A stretch of DNA of 37,406 nucleotides from an uncultured Prevotellaceae bacterium (GCA_946405805.1 CAMJIL010000021.1:1-37406); one strand, 5' to 3'; counted from the stretch's first letter, positions 1-9,470 are shown. The notes: generated by a model from the letters alone, not told the origin. A program made the numbers and translations.

Positions 1-1050
1 TGGCTGATTGCCTGTTTCCTTTACAAGACTAAGGGCATCATTGATGCCACAATATGCAGAATTGCTTTTTGGCGATGTAGCAAGATATACACAGGCCTCA
101 GCAAGGGCTATACGACCTTCGGGCCACCCTATCTTCATAACTGTATCGAAGGCTGCATTGGCAAGCAGCAGGGCGTTGGGGTTGGCAAGACCTATATCCT
201 CGGAAGCGCTGATGACAAGGCGTCGGGCAATAAACTGGGGGTCTTCCCCACCCTCTATCATGCGAGCCATCCAATAGAGAGCGGCATCGGGATCGCTGCC
301 ACGAATGCTCTTGATGAAAGCCGAAATGATGTCATAGTGCATCTCTCCGTCCTTATCGTATGCCAAAGGATTCTGCTGAAGCCTGCGAGCTACGAGTTCG
401 TCAGTAATAACTACTTCTTCGGAAGACTCTGACTCCACCATCAGCTGCAGTATATTGAGAAGCTTGCGGGCATCACCACCAGAATATCTCAGCAGGGCAT
501 CTGTCTCTGCCAGCTTTATATTGCGTTCCTTCAACTCTACATCAGTAGTAATAGCCCTATCCAACAACTCTAACAAATCGTCTATTCCCAAACTCTCCAG
601 CACATAGACCTGACAGCGGGACAACAATGGACGAATCACCTCAAAAGAAGGATTCTCGGTTGTTGCACCTATGAGGGTCACCACGCCTTGTTCTACTGCT
701 CCAAGGAGCGAGTCCTGCTGAGACTTTGAGAAGCGGTGTATCTCATCGATAAAGAGTATTGGAGAGGCTGTAGAGAAGAACCTGTTGTTCTTAGCCTTAT
801 CGATTACCTCACGCACCTCCTTGACGCCACTTGTCACAGCACTCAGGGTGTAGAAAGGGGTATCGAGTTTATTGGCAATAATCTGTGCCAATGTAGTTTT
901 TCCGACACCAGGAGGGCCCCACAGAATGAATGAAGAGATGTTGCCTGATTCTATCATTCTGCGAAGTACTGCACCTTCTCCTACGAGGTGCTTCTGACCT
1001 ATATATTCGTCAAGTGTACGTGGACGAAGACGTTCTGCTAATGGGGGCAT
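1..1050 (-). CDS. rarA: RarA/MgsA-type replication-associated recombination AAA+ ATPase (3' end cut by window)
   Basis: Reading the minus strand from ATG at 1050 gives 350 residues open to the window edge. The N-terminus reads MPPLAERLRPRTLDEYIGQ, typical of the RarA/MgsA/WRNIP1 family. Walker A (GPPGVGKT) lies near residues 44-51, Walker B (LFIDEIHRF) near 97-105, and a sensor-1 type GATTENPSF follows. Family proteins act at stalled replication forks as clamp-loader-like ATPases. The usual length is about 420-450 residues, so roughly the last 75-100 (oligomerisation region) are missing here. It lies 98 bp downstream of ygiQ on the same strand, and that gap is filled by heptamer repeats. Function is assigned by family; confidence is high. 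Confidence 0.93.
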   Translation of the reverse strand, partial: MPPLAERLRPRTLDEYIGQKHLVGEGAVLRRMIESGNISSFILWGPPGVGKTTLAQIIANKLDTPFYTLSAVTSGVKEVREVIDKAKNNRFFSTASPILFIDEIHRFSKSQQDSLLGAVEQGVVTLIGATTENPSFEVIRPLLSRCQVYVLESLGIDDLLELLDRAITTDVELKERNIKLAETDALLRYSGGDARKLLNILQLMVESESSEEVVITDELVARRLQQNPLAYDKDGEMHYDIISAFIKSIRGSDPDAALYWMARMIEGGEDPQFIARRLVISASEDIGLANPNALLLANAAFDTVMKIGWPEGRIALAEACVYLATSPKSNSAYCGINDALSLVKETGNQP

Positions 1051-1053
1051 TGA

Positions 1054-1148
1054 GAGTTAAGAGTTAAGAGTTAAGAAAATTACTTGAAACTTGAAACCTG
1101 TAATCGGCTTTGCCGCTTCGCTAGTCGAAGAAACCTGAAACTTTGACC
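1054..1148. repeat. Heptamer-repeat array with embedded hairpin module between ygiQ and rarA
   Basis: From left to right on the plus strand: tandem GAGTTAA units, CTTGAAA/CCTGAAA units, the 19-mer GTAATCGGCTTTGCCGCTT at 1100-1118, a small hairpin CTTCG-CTAGT-CGAAG at 1116-1130, then further CTGAAAC and CTTTGAC-type heptamers that continue into the ygiQ coding end. The same 19-mer recurs at 19726-19744 in another array, followed by a different hairpin. Confidence 0.85.
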
Positions 1149-1200
1149 TTAGACCTTTGGTTTTCGGCCTTTGACCTTGGACTTTTGACCTTTGACTTTT
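1149..1200 (-). repeat. GTCAAAG heptamers forming the coding 3' end of ygiQ
   Basis: On the coding strand the last 50 or so bases are imperfect GTCAAAG repeats. They translate to VKGQKS/VKGRKP steps. The TAA stop at 1149-1151 falls in a GTCTAAG variant. Confidence 0.8.
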
Positions 1201-2909
1201 TTATACTCAAAGAAATAGTCGTTTTGTTTTTTCTTTTTCTGCATGTCGTGTTCTGTGAATACAGGTTTGAGGGTATAGGGGTCATAACCTGTATAGAACA
1301 TCTCTGTGGCTGTTGTCATAGGGGTTGGAGTAAAGTCCTGCACCTGCTCAAGGCGATACCCCATTCTGCGAGTAACTTCAGAGAGGTGTCGCATATCCTT
1401 CTCCGTACAGCCAGGATGGGAGGAAATGAAATATGGTATCAGCTGCTGCTTTAATCCACACTCACGATTTATCTTGTCAAAGATACCATTAAACTGCTTA
1501 AAGAGTTCGAAAGACGGTTTTCGCATGATATTCAGGACATAATCTGAGGTATGTTCTGGAGCTACCTTAAGACGTCCTGACACATGATGCATTATCAGTT
1601 CTCGGGTATATTGGCGAGTGGACTTGTTGGTCTTCTCATCCTTACTATGATGCAGCAGCAGGTCATACCTCACACCAGAACCAATAAAGGATTTTTTTAT
1701 CTCAGGCAAAGCATCCACCTCATGGTAGATATCCAGCAAGGCAGAATGGTCAGTATTGAGGTTCGGACATATCTGAGGATGGATACACGAAGGGCGTTTG
1801 CATGCCTCACAAGCCTTCAGATTATTACCATGCATGGAATACATATTTGCAGATGGACCACCAAGGTCGGACAGATAGCCCTTAAAGCCGTCGAGTTTCA
1901 CAACCTCACGAACCTCCTTCATGATACTCTCTTTGGAACGGGAAGCAATGAATTTTCCCTGATGGGCAGAGATAGTACAGAAGGCACAGCCGCCAAAGCA
2001 TCCACGATGGAGATTGACAGAGAACTTTATCATCTCATAGGCAGGAATTGTCTTGCCTTTATACTTGGGGTGCGGCACACGCTGATAAGGAAGGTCGAAA
2101 GAAGCATCTATCTCTGCTGTTGTCATAGGAGGATAGGGAGCATTGACGACAACATACTTTTCTCCCACCTGCTGTATGAGGCGTGACGCATGCATCTTGT
2201 TTGACTCTTCTTCTATATGTCTGAAATTCTCTGCCTGAGAACGTTTATCCCTAAGACATTCTTCATGAGAATGAAGGATAATGTCATCATCTTGGGACTT
2301 TATGCTATCAGTAAGGAATACTGTCTGAGGTATGTTCTGCCACTCTTCCCGAGGTGTCTCACACAATGCTATAGTAGCTTTCTCACCCATACCATATGTA
2401 ATAAGGTCGGCACCAGAGGAGACGAGCACTGAGGGCATCAGTTTATCCTGCCAGTAGTCATAATGAGTCAATCGACGCATAGAAGCCTCTATACCTCCAA
2501 GCACTACAGGCACATCTGGAAACAGTTCTTTGAGAATCTTTGTATAAACAATGGTAGGATATTCAGGTCGGCAATCATGGCGTCCGTCAGGGGAATAAGC
2601 ATCTTCGGAACGCAGACGCTTTCGGGCCGTATATTTATTCACCATAGAGTCCATTGCCCCTGGCGAAATGCCAAAGAACAATCGTGGCTTGCCCAGTTTC
2701 TTGAAGTCTCGGAAGTCACCATGCCAATCGGGCTGTGGTACTATGGCAACCTTATATCCATGAGCCTCTAATGTTCTGCCTATTACAGCAGCACCGAAAG
2801 AAGGATGATCCACATAAGCATCACCAGAGAACAAGATGACATCGAGTTCATCCCATCCTCTTAACTGGCATTCTTTCTTTGTTGTAGGCAGAAAATCGGT
2901 CAGCATCAT
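1149..2909 (-). CDS. ygiQ: YgiQ family radical SAM protein
   Basis: The product has 586 residues. The radical SAM cluster motif CxxxCxxC is Cys304, Cys308 and Cys311 (RGCFGGCAFC), preceded by the YgiQ N-terminal domain with motifs such as LGGIEASMRR. A further cysteine cluster (CEACKRPSCIHPQIC) near 365-380 suggests extra metal or Fe-S binding. The substrate of the family is unknown. The start ATGATG overlaps the stop of the upstream lipoprotein gene by 4 nt (ATGA), so translation is probably coupled. The last 15 or so residues (VKGQKSKVKGRKPKV) are encoded by GTCAAAG-type heptamers, and the stop codon lies within a one-base variant of that unit. The catalytic part looks intact. Confidence 0.94.
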   Translation of the reverse strand: MMLTDFLPTTKKECQLRGWDELDVILFSGDAYVDHPSFGAAVIGRTLEAHGYKVAIVPQPDWHGDFRDFKKLGKPRLFFGISPGAMDSMVNKYTARKRLRSEDAYSPDGRHDCRPEYPTIVYTKILKELFPDVPVVLGGIEASMRRLTHYDYWQDKLMPSVLVSSGADLITYGMGEKATIALCETPREEWQNIPQTVFLTDSIKSQDDDIILHSHEECLRDKRSQAENFRHIEEESNKMHASRLIQQVGEKYVVVNAPYPPMTTAEIDASFDLPYQRVPHPKYKGKTIPAYEMIKFSVNLHRGCFGGCAFCTISAHQGKFIASRSKESIMKEVREVVKLDGFKGYLSDLGGPSANMYSMHGNNLKACEACKRPSCIHPQICPNLNTDHSALLDIYHEVDALPEIKKSFIGSGVRYDLLLHHSKDEKTNKSTRQYTRELIMHHVSGRLKVAPEHTSDYVLNIMRKPSFELFKQFNGIFDKINRECGLKQQLIPYFISSHPGCTEKDMRHLSEVTRRMGYRLEQVQDFTPTPMTTATEMFYTGYDPYTLKPVFTEHDMQKKKKQNDYFFEYKKVKGQKSKVKGRKPKV

Positions 2910-5461
2910 GGTGTAATGAGGAATGCAAGGATACCACCCATTATGGTAGCCTGCATAGCTCTGTCATTAATACATTCAAATGGGAACCCCATAACAAAGG
3001 TATGGAAGCCGACATTATTTGCTACAGCAGCAGTCTGACCGTCAGCATATTGCATAGCAATAAAGGCACTGTCTTCTGCTTTCAGGACATCACTCTGATT
3101 GGTAGCATAATGCTTATCGTTAATCGTATTTATCAGATACATCTCCTGCTGCAAGCCGTTAACCTTGTAATTAGAATTGCGGATTGTTCCAGAATATGAG
3201 GAATGGAATATGGTATGCATGAAATCTATTTCCTTATCTTCCAACATATCTGACGCTACATACGAACCACTACAGAGAATGGCACCTTGTCCTTTTGCTA
3301 CATAGCTGTATAACTTCTGCTGAAGAGGCTCTGAGAATGTCTTATAATATTTCAAGGAATGTCCATCATTCTTCTCATTACCAAGAAGTAAATCAACGAC
3401 TTTATAGTCAGACAAATCAAAGTTGCCCCACTCCACAGCCTCTTTGGATGTACTGACGATGTTATAGTAGTTTGAAGCCGCTATGGCACGAGCATGTTCC
3501 AATGAATAGTTGAAATCATTTCCTGCCACCACTTTTCCAGTCAACCCTGCTGTTGCCCAGCATGCAGTAGGACCATAAGACAATCCAGGATCTGCTTCGA
3601 GCGAGAAGGCATTTTTTCCTTTTGAACCAGCAACGATAGCAGGAGAAGAAAGACGTTTGAAACCATTCACGATAGCCACTGTCGGTGTTCCATTAGCATG
3701 CCACATACATACCAATTCCTCTGTGGGGAAACTCTCGCCACCATCATTGACAGCAGTAATCTTAAATCGATAAATAATATCCGGATATATTGGTATCTCC
3801 GTATATGTTTTTGAGACATTGGTACCATTATCATACCCAAGGCTTCCCATCGACATATACACATTATAAGATGATGGTTTAGCAGACGATTCTGCGTCAT
3901 CCGACTGTGCCACCCATGAGAGAGTTGCCAAGCCAGAGTTATCCTCTGCAGAACCTGGCTTCAACGTAATATTAAAGCCCACAGGTGCAAGAGGTTGTAC
4001 CACCACCTTCTCTCCATGAGCCTCAGCTTCATAGCGAAGGATTGTCTTGTATATGGAACGTGCCAGATTAAACTTAAAATCAGGGTCGTGACCATAGCGC
4101 ATATCAGCAAAACTCTCATGTGAAAGAGTCTCGAAGATTGCTGACGGCATACCAGGAAGACGCGTCTCGGAGTAATTCCTGTCATACAGGTCTCGCCAAT
4201 TCCAATAACCATATATCTTTTGCAGGTCACGTTTCGAATTTTCCAGAAGATATTGAGCCAAATCACGAGAATGCAATCTCGTCACTCCGCTGCTCAGGCG
4301 ACCCTCATTAAAGTTTGTAGTACAGACAGCAAGAGAGCCATACAAGGTACCATCATTATTGTATCCAGCATCCGAATGCACAGCAAGGGCGAGGTCGATA
4401 GGAACCTTCAGTCCCTCAGTATCTGGAACATAAGAAGATCCTCCCGCAAGCCAGTTGGTCATCAGGGAACGAACATTGATGTCATCCTTATAATCATCAT
4501 CCCCTTTATATCCTGCATAAACATTATATGGAGCACCAGCCCACTGAGCATAGTAACGGGCACCCTCGAGAGAACGCATCAGACCACTCGTACTGCCACC
4601 TCTGGAGATATTTCCCATACCACCGCCAAACCTGACAGCACGAGATGATACGATTCCTTTGCCAGAAGATTGTGATGATACTACTATCTTATTGTATTCA
4701 GAACTACCTCTGCCAAAATAGAATGTTCCGAGATATACCCAAGTACCGCCACCCATGCGTTGGTTTACATGGAAGTCAGTACGCATGCCATCATGATAGA
4801 CACTATAGAGAGCATCATCTACACTCTTTTCCTCTGTGGTATATGAGACATAGACAGCATAATTGCCTGACTCAGGAATATTTGGCTGATAGGTCACAAA
4901 TTCCTCCTCATGTTTTGTAGCATGCGTCTTCTTAACACTACCCTCATTGAACGGATTATATCCATCATAGATAACATCATTAGGAATATATGACCCTTTA
5001 TCGTTATCAACAATAACCTCATTAGGCTGCCAGTCACGTTCACGTGGTGTAAAGACAACAGCTCCTGCATTTTCCAGCATAGGAATAAGATATGGCACTA
5101 CAATAGTTTGTGTGAAAAGGTCTTCAGTAGTAGAAAATAGCAATGGTCTCTGCCATTTCCAGAAACCTTTTTGCTTGTCATAATAACTACCATGACTCTG
5201 CCATACAGAAAGATGTTTTCCTGCCAATGCAGCAGTCGGTTGTTTAGGACGAGAAACATTCTTTACCCAAGGATTGCCTTCATAAGAATGTTTTCCCCAC
5301 CAACCATGACTATAAGACTTATCTTTCTTGGTTTTGTAGTCAATTGTTTCCTTCTTAATGTCAATAGGAATCTTTCCTGTATCTTTCACTACATGTTTAC
5401 CACACGAAGCGAACAGCACAAGAAGAGCTGTGAATATATATACGACAATATGCCGATTCAT
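2906..5461 (-). CDS. Lipoprotein with N-acetylmuramoyl-L-alanine amidase-like, golvesin-like and FN3 domains
   Basis: The product has 851 residues. The lipobox LFASC puts the lipidated cysteine at residue 20, so the protein is predicted in the cell envelope. The amidase_3-type zinc fold appears split: a WQSHG motif with His90, TPRERD near 138-143, HSDAG with His362, and the acidic segment AIFETLSHES with Glu444. Between them, roughly 185-280, lies a beta-rich segment like the golvesin C-terminal/xanthan-lyase-type domain. A fibronectin type III domain spans about 490-585, followed by a 260-residue C-terminal region I cannot place. Such proteins are often labelled xanthan lyase in databases; the zinc-site residues favour peptidoglycan amidase activity, which is an inference. 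It is 3 nt downstream of plsC and overlaps ygiQ by 4 nt. Confidence 0.8.
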   Translation of the reverse strand: MNRHIVVYIFTALLVLFASCGKHVVKDTGKIPIDIKKETIDYKTKKDKSYSHGWWGKHSYEGNPWVKNVSRPKQPTAALAGKHLSVWQSHGSYYDKQKGFWKWQRPLLFSTTEDLFTQTIVVPYLIPMLENAGAVVFTPRERDWQPNEVIVDNDKGSYIPNDVIYDGYNPFNEGSVKKTHATKHEEEFVTYQPNIPESGNYAVYVSYTTEEKSVDDALYSVYHDGMRTDFHVNQRMGGGTWVYLGTFYFGRGSSEYNKIVVSSQSSGKGIVSSRAVRFGGGMGNISRGGSTSGLMRSLEGARYYAQWAGAPYNVYAGYKGDDDYKDDINVRSLMTNWLAGGSSYVPDTEGLKVPIDLALAVHSDAGYNNDGTLYGSLAVCTTNFNEGRLSSGVTRLHSRDLAQYLLENSKRDLQKIYGYWNWRDLYDRNYSETRLPGMPSAIFETLSHESFADMRYGHDPDFKFNLARSIYKTILRYEAEAHGEKVVVQPLAPVGFNITLKPGSAEDNSGLATLSWVAQSDDAESSAKPSSYNVYMSMGSLGYDNGTNVSKTYTEIPIYPDIIYRFKITAVNDGGESFPTEELVCMWHANGTPTVAIVNGFKRLSSPAIVAGSKGKNAFSLEADPGLSYGPTACWATAGLTGKVVAGNDFNYSLEHARAIAASNYYNIVSTSKEAVEWGNFDLSDYKVVDLLLGNEKNDGHSLKYYKTFSEPLQQKLYSYVAKGQGAILCSGSYVASDMLEDKEIDFMHTIFHSSYSGTIRNSNYKVNGLQQEMYLINTINDKHYATNQSDVLKAEDSAFIAMQYADGQTAAVANNVGFHTFVMGFPFECINDRAMQATIMGGILAFLITP

Positions 5462-5464
5462 AAG

Positions 5465-6010
5465 TTATATCGAAAAATTTTCTGGATGTTTTCCTTTGAA
5501 ATCTTTAAAATACTGCTTTATATCCTGCAATTCTTTATCAACGTCTCCTGAAGGCTCGATACTCTTGGTACATTGTATCAATTTCTTTTGGTAATCTACC
5601 CCATACAGAAGAATAGGAATACCAGCCTTTTGGGCAATAAAATAAAATCCTTTTTTCCAATCAGGATTTAAGCTTCGGGTTCCTTCTGGAGTAACACAAA
5701 TTCGAAATTCAGATGAATTTTCAGCCACTTCAGCAAGGGTATCTGTCATAGACACATGTTTCTGACGATAGACAGGTATTCCACCAGTTTTCCTAAAGAT
5801 GTACCCCAATGGCCAGAAGAACCATTCTTTTTTCATGAGGTACTGTGTCTGTACACCCTCAGCACGAGAAAAGAGCATTCCAAGAATGAAATCCCAGTTG
5901 CTGGTATGAGGAGCAAGACAGATAACACATTTTTTAGGGAAAGCAACAGTAATATCTGTACGCCATCCCATCTTGCTGTATAACAACCAGCGGCAAAATG
6001 CTTTAAGCAT
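5465..6010 (-). CDS. Lysophospholipid/1-acylglycerol-3-phosphate acyltransferase family (PlsC-like)
   Basis: The 181-residue protein has the acyltransferase HX4D motif as His35-Asp40 (HTSNWD), the acceptor-binding GGIPVYR at 76-82 and EGTRS at 109-113. It has no clear membrane segment and is shorter than typical PlsC (about 240), so it belongs to the compact acyltransferase group found in Bacteroidota. Transfer of an acyl chain to a lysophospholipid or related glycerolipid is the family reaction; the precise acceptor cannot be read from sequence. It overlaps the upstream 90-aa gene by 8 nt and leads into the amidase gene after 3 nt, so all are probably one transcript. Confidence 0.88.
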   Translation of the reverse strand: MLKAFCRWLLYSKMGWRTDITVAFPKKCVICLAPHTSNWDFILGMLFSRAEGVQTQYLMKKEWFFWPLGYIFRKTGGIPVYRQKHVSMTDTLAEVAENSSEFRICVTPEGTRSLNPDWKKGFYFIAQKAGIPILLYGVDYQKKLIQCTKSIEPSGDVDKELQDIKQYFKDFKGKHPENFSI

Positions 6011-6275
6011 GCAGATTCTTTATATGGTCAACAACTTCATTGACGCTATTATTGAAATCAGCAATCAACGAATTATAATACTTCTTTGCTGGCATTCCAG
6101 GCTCTGGATGAGATACCCTCATTATATAGTCAGAATGTATGCGCATTATGCAACGCAGCAAAGTATCTGCATTCTGCTTATCACTATTGTAGTAAGCTGA
6201 CAATGAAATACATTCAGCAAACAGCTCTCCACAGATATAGTTTATACAACGCTTTAATGATCTTTTATTTGCCAT
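6003..6275 (-). CDS. Conserved hypothetical protein, 90 aa
   Basis: A small soluble protein with no signal peptide or membrane segment, starting MANKRSLKRC and containing the stretch HSDYIMRVSHPEPGMPAK. It looks mainly helical. I recognise no domain of known function. It is the first gene of the minus-strand unit leading to plsC, the amidase, ygiQ and rarA, and overlaps plsC by 8 nt, which supports it being a real, translated gene. The start is the first ATG, about 23 bp from a candidate TAnnTTTG box. Confidence 0.75.
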   Translation of the reverse strand: MANKRSLKRCINYICGELFAECISLSAYYNSDKQNADTLLRCIMRIHSDYIMRVSHPEPGMPAKKYYNSLIADFNNSVNEVVDHIKNLHA

Positions 6276-6297
6276 AACAGTTCATTTTTATTCACCG

Positions 6298-6305
6298 CAA
6301 AAATA
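6298..6305 (-). promoter_or_regulatory. Candidate Bacteroidota -7 box for the 90-aa/plsC operon
   Basis: The minus strand reads TATTTTTG, which fits TAnnTTTG, about 23 bp upstream of the start codon. No clear TTTG is seen at -33, so support is moderate. Confidence 0.4.
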
Positions 6306-6411
6306 ATAATTTTCATACACATTCAGTACAATATAAAATATAGTTTATATTTTTTAACACTTTTTTTACATAAATGCAATACATAATATATATACTCTCA
6401 CCTTTTTTTAT

Positions 6412-6419
6412 TACCTTTG
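6412..6419 (+). promoter_or_regulatory. Bacteroidota -7 promoter box for proS
   Basis: TACCTTTG matches the TAnnTTTG consensus and is followed by a C as is common. It lies 42 bp before the proS start. The -33 element is not obvious in the AT-rich upstream sequence. Confidence 0.65.
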
Positions 6420-6461
6420 CACTCGCTTTGCTCGTGCGAGCACTGAAAACTAAAAGAAAGA

Positions 6462-7937
6462 ATGGCAGAATTAAAGGATTTAACAAAAAGAGCTGACAAC
6501 TACAGCCAATGGTATAATGATTTGATTGTTAAGGCGGACTTGGCAGAACAGAGTGCAGTCCGTGGATGTATGGTAATCAAACCATACGGATATGCAATAT
6601 GGGAAAAGATGCAGGCACAACTTGATAAGATGTTCAAGGAAACTGGTGCTGTTAATGCATACTTCCCCCTCTTGATTCCAAAATCATTTCTGTCACGCGA
6701 GGCTGAACATGTTGAAGGGTTTGCTAAGGAATGTGCAGTAGTAACCCACTATCGTCTGAAGACAAATGAGACACATGATGGTGTTGTCGTTGACCCTACA
6801 GCAAAGCTGGAAGAAGAACTGATTATACGTCCAACTTCCGAGACAATTATATGGAACACATACAAGAACTGGATTCACTCATGGCGTGACTTGCCATTGA
6901 TGTGTAACCAGTGGTGTAACGTAATGCGTTGGGAAATGCGTACTCGTCCATTCCTGCGTACTTCTGAATTCTTATGGCAGGAAGGTCATACAGCACATGC
7001 AACCCGTGAAGAGGCAGAGCAGGAGGCACAGAAGATGTTGAAAGTATATGCTGAGTTTGCTGAAAAATGGATGGCAGTACCTGTTATGCAAGGTGTTAAG
7101 AGCGAAACAGAACGTTTTGCTGGAGCTTTGGATACATACACCATCGAAGCTATGATGCAAGACGGAAAAGCTCTACAGAGCGGAACATCTCATTTCCTTG
7201 GTCAGAACTTTGCAAAGGCATTTGGCGTACAATATCTTACAAAGGAAAATAAGCAGGAATACGTATGGGCTACATCATGGGGCGTATCAACACGTCTTAT
7301 CGGAGCACTCATCATGACACACTCTGATGATAATGGTTTGGTACTTCCTCCTCGTCTCGCACCACTGCAGGTAGTTATTATACCAATCGGAAAGGGAGAA
7401 CAGCAGGAACAGATTTCAGAATTGTTCCAGCCAGTCATCAAAGCCCTCAGCGCAAAAGGCATCAGCGTGAAATATGATGATGCTGACAACAAACGCCCAG
7501 GATTTAAATTTGCTGACTACGAATTGAAGGGTGTACCTGTTCGTATCGTAATGGGAGGACGTGATCTTGAAGCTAAGACAGTAGAGATTATGCGTCGTGA
7601 CACACTTGAAAAAGAAACAGTACCATTCGAGGGGCTTGCAGAGCGCATAGAGAAGTTGCTTGAAGATATACAGGACAACATCTTTAAGAAAGCAAAAGAC
7701 TTTAGAGATGCCCACATCTTCGAATGTGACAACTACGAAGAATTCAAGGAAAGAGTAAAAGACGGAGGTTTCTTCCTTTGCCACTGGGACGGTACACCAG
7801 AAACAGAGGCACAGATAAAAGAGGAGACACAAGCAACAATACGCTGTGTACCATTCGCCTTCGAACAGACACCTGGTGTTGATATGGTATCAGGAAAGCC
7901 TTCAAAATGTAGGGTTCTTATTGCCAGAAGTTATTAA
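6462..7937 (+). CDS. proS: Prolyl-tRNA synthetase (archaeal/eukaryotic-type)
   Basis: A 491-residue class II aminoacyl-tRNA synthetase that charges tRNA-Pro. Class II signatures are visible: the RPTSETIIW segment, motif 2 around [25 protein letters not shown], and motif 3 [17 protein letters not shown]. There is no 180-residue INS editing insertion, and the length and C-terminal end (IARSY, terminal Tyr) match the short archaeal/eukaryotic type common in Bacteroidota. It is divergently oriented from the plsC unit across a 186-bp AT-rich gap holding promoters for both directions, and appears monocistronic, since rpsF has its own promoter. Confidence 0.97.
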   Translation: MAELKDLTKRADNYSQWYNDLIVKADLAEQSAVRGCMVIKPYGYAIWEKMQAQLDKMFKETGAVNAYFPLLIPKSFLSREAEHVEGFAKECAVVTHYRLKTNETHDGVVVDPTAKLEEELIIRPTSETIIWNTYKNWIHSWRDLPLMCNQWCNVMRWEMRTRPFLRTSEFLWQEGHTAHATREEAEQEAQKMLKVYAEFAEKWMAVPVMQGVKSETERFAGALDTYTIEAMMQDGKALQSGTSHFLGQNFAKAFGVQYLTKENKQEYVWATSWGVSTRLIGALIMTHSDDNGLVLPPRLAPLQVVIIPIGKGEQQEQISELFQPVIKALSAKGISVKYDDADNKRPGFKFADYELKGVPVRIVMGGRDLEAKTVEIMRRDTLEKETVPFEGLAERIEKLLEDIQDNIFKKAKDFRDAHIFECDNYEEFKERVKDGGFFLCHWDGTPETEAQIKEETQATIRCVPFAFEQTPGVDMVSGKPSKCRVLIARSY

Positions 7938-8022
7938 TTGGATTATCAGGTTTTAAGGAACACACCAATTATAATCAATACAAGCAAAATTTAGGCAAAA
8001 CATCAAAATAATTGCATTTTTA

Positions 8023-8054
8023 TTTGGTGTTTTGCTTATTTTTTTGTACCTTTG
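8023..8054 (+). promoter_or_regulatory. Promoter of the rpsF-rpsR-rplI operon
   Basis: TTTG at 8023-8026, a 20-bp spacer, then TACCTTTG at 8047-8054. This is a complete Bacteroidota sigma-ABfr type promoter. The expected leader is about 60 nt. Confidence 0.8.
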
Positions 8055-8122
8055 CACCCGCTTTGTGTAAAAACAGCACATTGCAACACATTTATTTATA
8101 ATTAATTTTTAAACAAGAACTA

Positions 8123-8470
8123 ATGATGAATCATTACGAAACCGTTTTCATCCTGACTCCCGTTTTGTCTGATGACCAGACAAAGGAAACGGTCGCTAAG
8201 TTCAAGAAAGTACTCTCTGACAATGGTGCTGAGATACTGAATGAGGAGGCTTGGGGACTCAAGAAAATGGCTTATGCTATTCAGAAGAAGTCAACAGGAT
8301 TTTATTTCCTCTTTGAGTTCAAGGCAGAGCCATCAGTAGTAGACAAACTCGAGACATCTTTCCGTCGCGAGGAGAAAGTAATCCGTTTTATGACCGTCAA
8401 ACTTGACAAATATGCTGCTGCTTATGCAGAGAAGCGTCGTGCCAAGTATGCTAAAAAAGAGGAGGCTTAA
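8123..8470 (+). CDS. rpsF: 30S ribosomal protein bS6
   Basis: The 115-residue product starts [15 protein letters not shown], the typical bS6 beginning, with the conserved [10 protein letters not shown] segment in the middle and a basic C-terminal tail. bS6 pairs with bS18 on the platform of the 30S subunit. The start could be either of two adjacent ATGs (8123 or 8126). It is the first gene of the canonical rpsF-rpsR-rplI operon and is separated from rpsR by 2 nt. Confidence 0.97.
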   Translation: MMNHYETVFILTPVLSDDQTKETVAKFKKVLSDNGAEILNEEAWGLKKMAYAIQKKSTGFYFLFEFKAEPSVVDKLETSFRREEKVIRFMTVKLDKYAAAYAEKRRAKYAKKEEA

Positions 8471-8472
8471 AC

Positions 8473-8742
8473 ATGGCAGAGAACAATTCAGAAATCCGTT
8501 ATCTTAACGCTCCAACAATCGACACTCGCAAGAAGAAGTATTGTCGTTTCAAGAAGAGCGGTATTAAGTACATCGACTATAAGGACCCTGAGTTCCTGAA
8601 GAAGTTCCTCAATGAGCAGGGAAAACTCCTTCCACGTCGTATTACCGGCACATCTTTGAAGTATCAGCGTCGTGTAGCACAGGCTGTTAAGCGTGCTCGT
8701 CAGATCGCATTGCTTCCTTATGTAACCGACATGATGAAATAA
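8473..8742 (+). CDS. rpsR: 30S ribosomal protein bS18
   Basis: The 89-residue basic protein contains the bS18 core: the [19 protein letters not shown] region, then [25 protein letters not shown]. It binds bS6 and 16S rRNA. In Bacteroidota, bS6, bS18 and bS21 have been implicated in hiding the anti-Shine-Dalgarno end of 16S rRNA, which is relevant to the unusual site before the next gene. It lies between rpsF and rplI. Confidence 0.97.
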   Translation: MAENNSEIRYLNAPTIDTRKKKYCRFKKSGIKYIDYKDPEFLKKFLNEQGKLLPRRITGTSLKYQRRVAQAVKRARQIALLPYVTDMMK

Positions 8743-8750
8743 TTTTAATT

Positions 8751-8756
8751 AGGAGG
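8751..8756 (+). promoter_or_regulatory. Strong Shine-Dalgarno site before rplI
   Basis: AGGAGG with 8 nt to the ATG of rplI. Most genes in this window have no such site, so this one stands out. Confidence 0.75.
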
Positions 8757-8764
8757 ATTACACA

Positions 8765-9313
8765 ATGGAAATTATACTGAAAGAAGATATCATCGGTCTT
8801 GGATTCAAGAACGACATAGTTAATGTAAAGTCTGGCTACGGACGTAACTACCTCATTCCTACAGGAAAGGCTGTTATCGCTTCTCCAGCAGCAAAGAAGG
8901 TATTGGCAGAAAACCTGAAGCAGCAGGCTCACAAGCTTGCCAAGATTCTCGAAAATGCAGAAAAAGAAGCTGCAGCACTTAATGGTGTGTCACTCGAGAT
9001 TAAGGCTAAGGTTAGTGCAACAGGCGTATTATATGGTTCTGTAAACGCTAGCACTGTTGTAGAAGAGTTGGCTAAGAAGGGCATCGAAATTGACCGCAAG
9101 AAGGTTGTCATGAAGGACATCAAGACTGTAGGTGAATATGCTGCAACAGTTATCTTCCACAAGGAAGTTCGTGTAGAAATCCCTGTAACAGTACTTGCTG
9201 AAGGCAACATTGCTGAGCAGCCAAAGGCTGTTGAGCCAAAGCAGGCTCCTGTAGTAGTAGAGCCAGAAGCTCCTGCTGTTGAAGAAGAAGAACAGGCAGA
9301 AGTTACAGAATAA
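8765..9313 (+). CDS. rplI: 50S ribosomal protein bL9
   Basis: The 182-residue product begins MEIILKEDIIGLGFKNDIVNVK and has GYGRNYLIPTGKAV, the bL9 signature. The N- and C-terminal domains occupy about residues 1-150. The final 30 or so residues form an acidic Pro/Glu/Ala-rich tail beyond the usual bL9 end (about 150 aa), a low-complexity extension. It is the last gene of the rpsF operon and is followed by a hairpin terminator. The ATG is fixed by the AGGAGG site 8 nt upstream. Confidence 0.97.
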   Translation: MEIILKEDIIGLGFKNDIVNVKSGYGRNYLIPTGKAVIASPAAKKVLAENLKQQAHKLAKILENAEKEAAALNGVSLEIKAKVSATGVLYGSVNASTVVEELAKKGIEIDRKKVVMKDIKTVGEYAATVIFHKEVRVEIPVTVLAEGNIAEQPKAVEPKQAPVVVEPEAPAVEEEEQAEVTE

Positions 9314-9335
9314 AGACATACCATAAAACATCATA

Positions 9336-9373
9336 AAAATCGCGCTGAAGAACTATTTCTTTGGTGCGATTTT
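9336..9373 (+). terminator. Hairpin terminator after rplI
   Basis: AAAATCGC at 9336-9343 pairs with GCGATTTT at 9366-9373, with further partial pairing inside. The 3' arm ends in a T-rich run. Confidence 0.7.
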
Positions 9374-9470
9374 GTTTTCTGTGTGCGTACAAAAATTGAT
9401 ATAGATTATTTTAACATTTATTTTTATAAAATAAATTCCCAAAAAAGGAGTTTTTTTATTTTATTTTTTT

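Noticed and set aside
1584..2186. 200-codon plus-strand open frame
   Set aside because: It lies fully antisense to ygiQ, which has the radical SAM motif; the frame is a shadow of that coding sequence.
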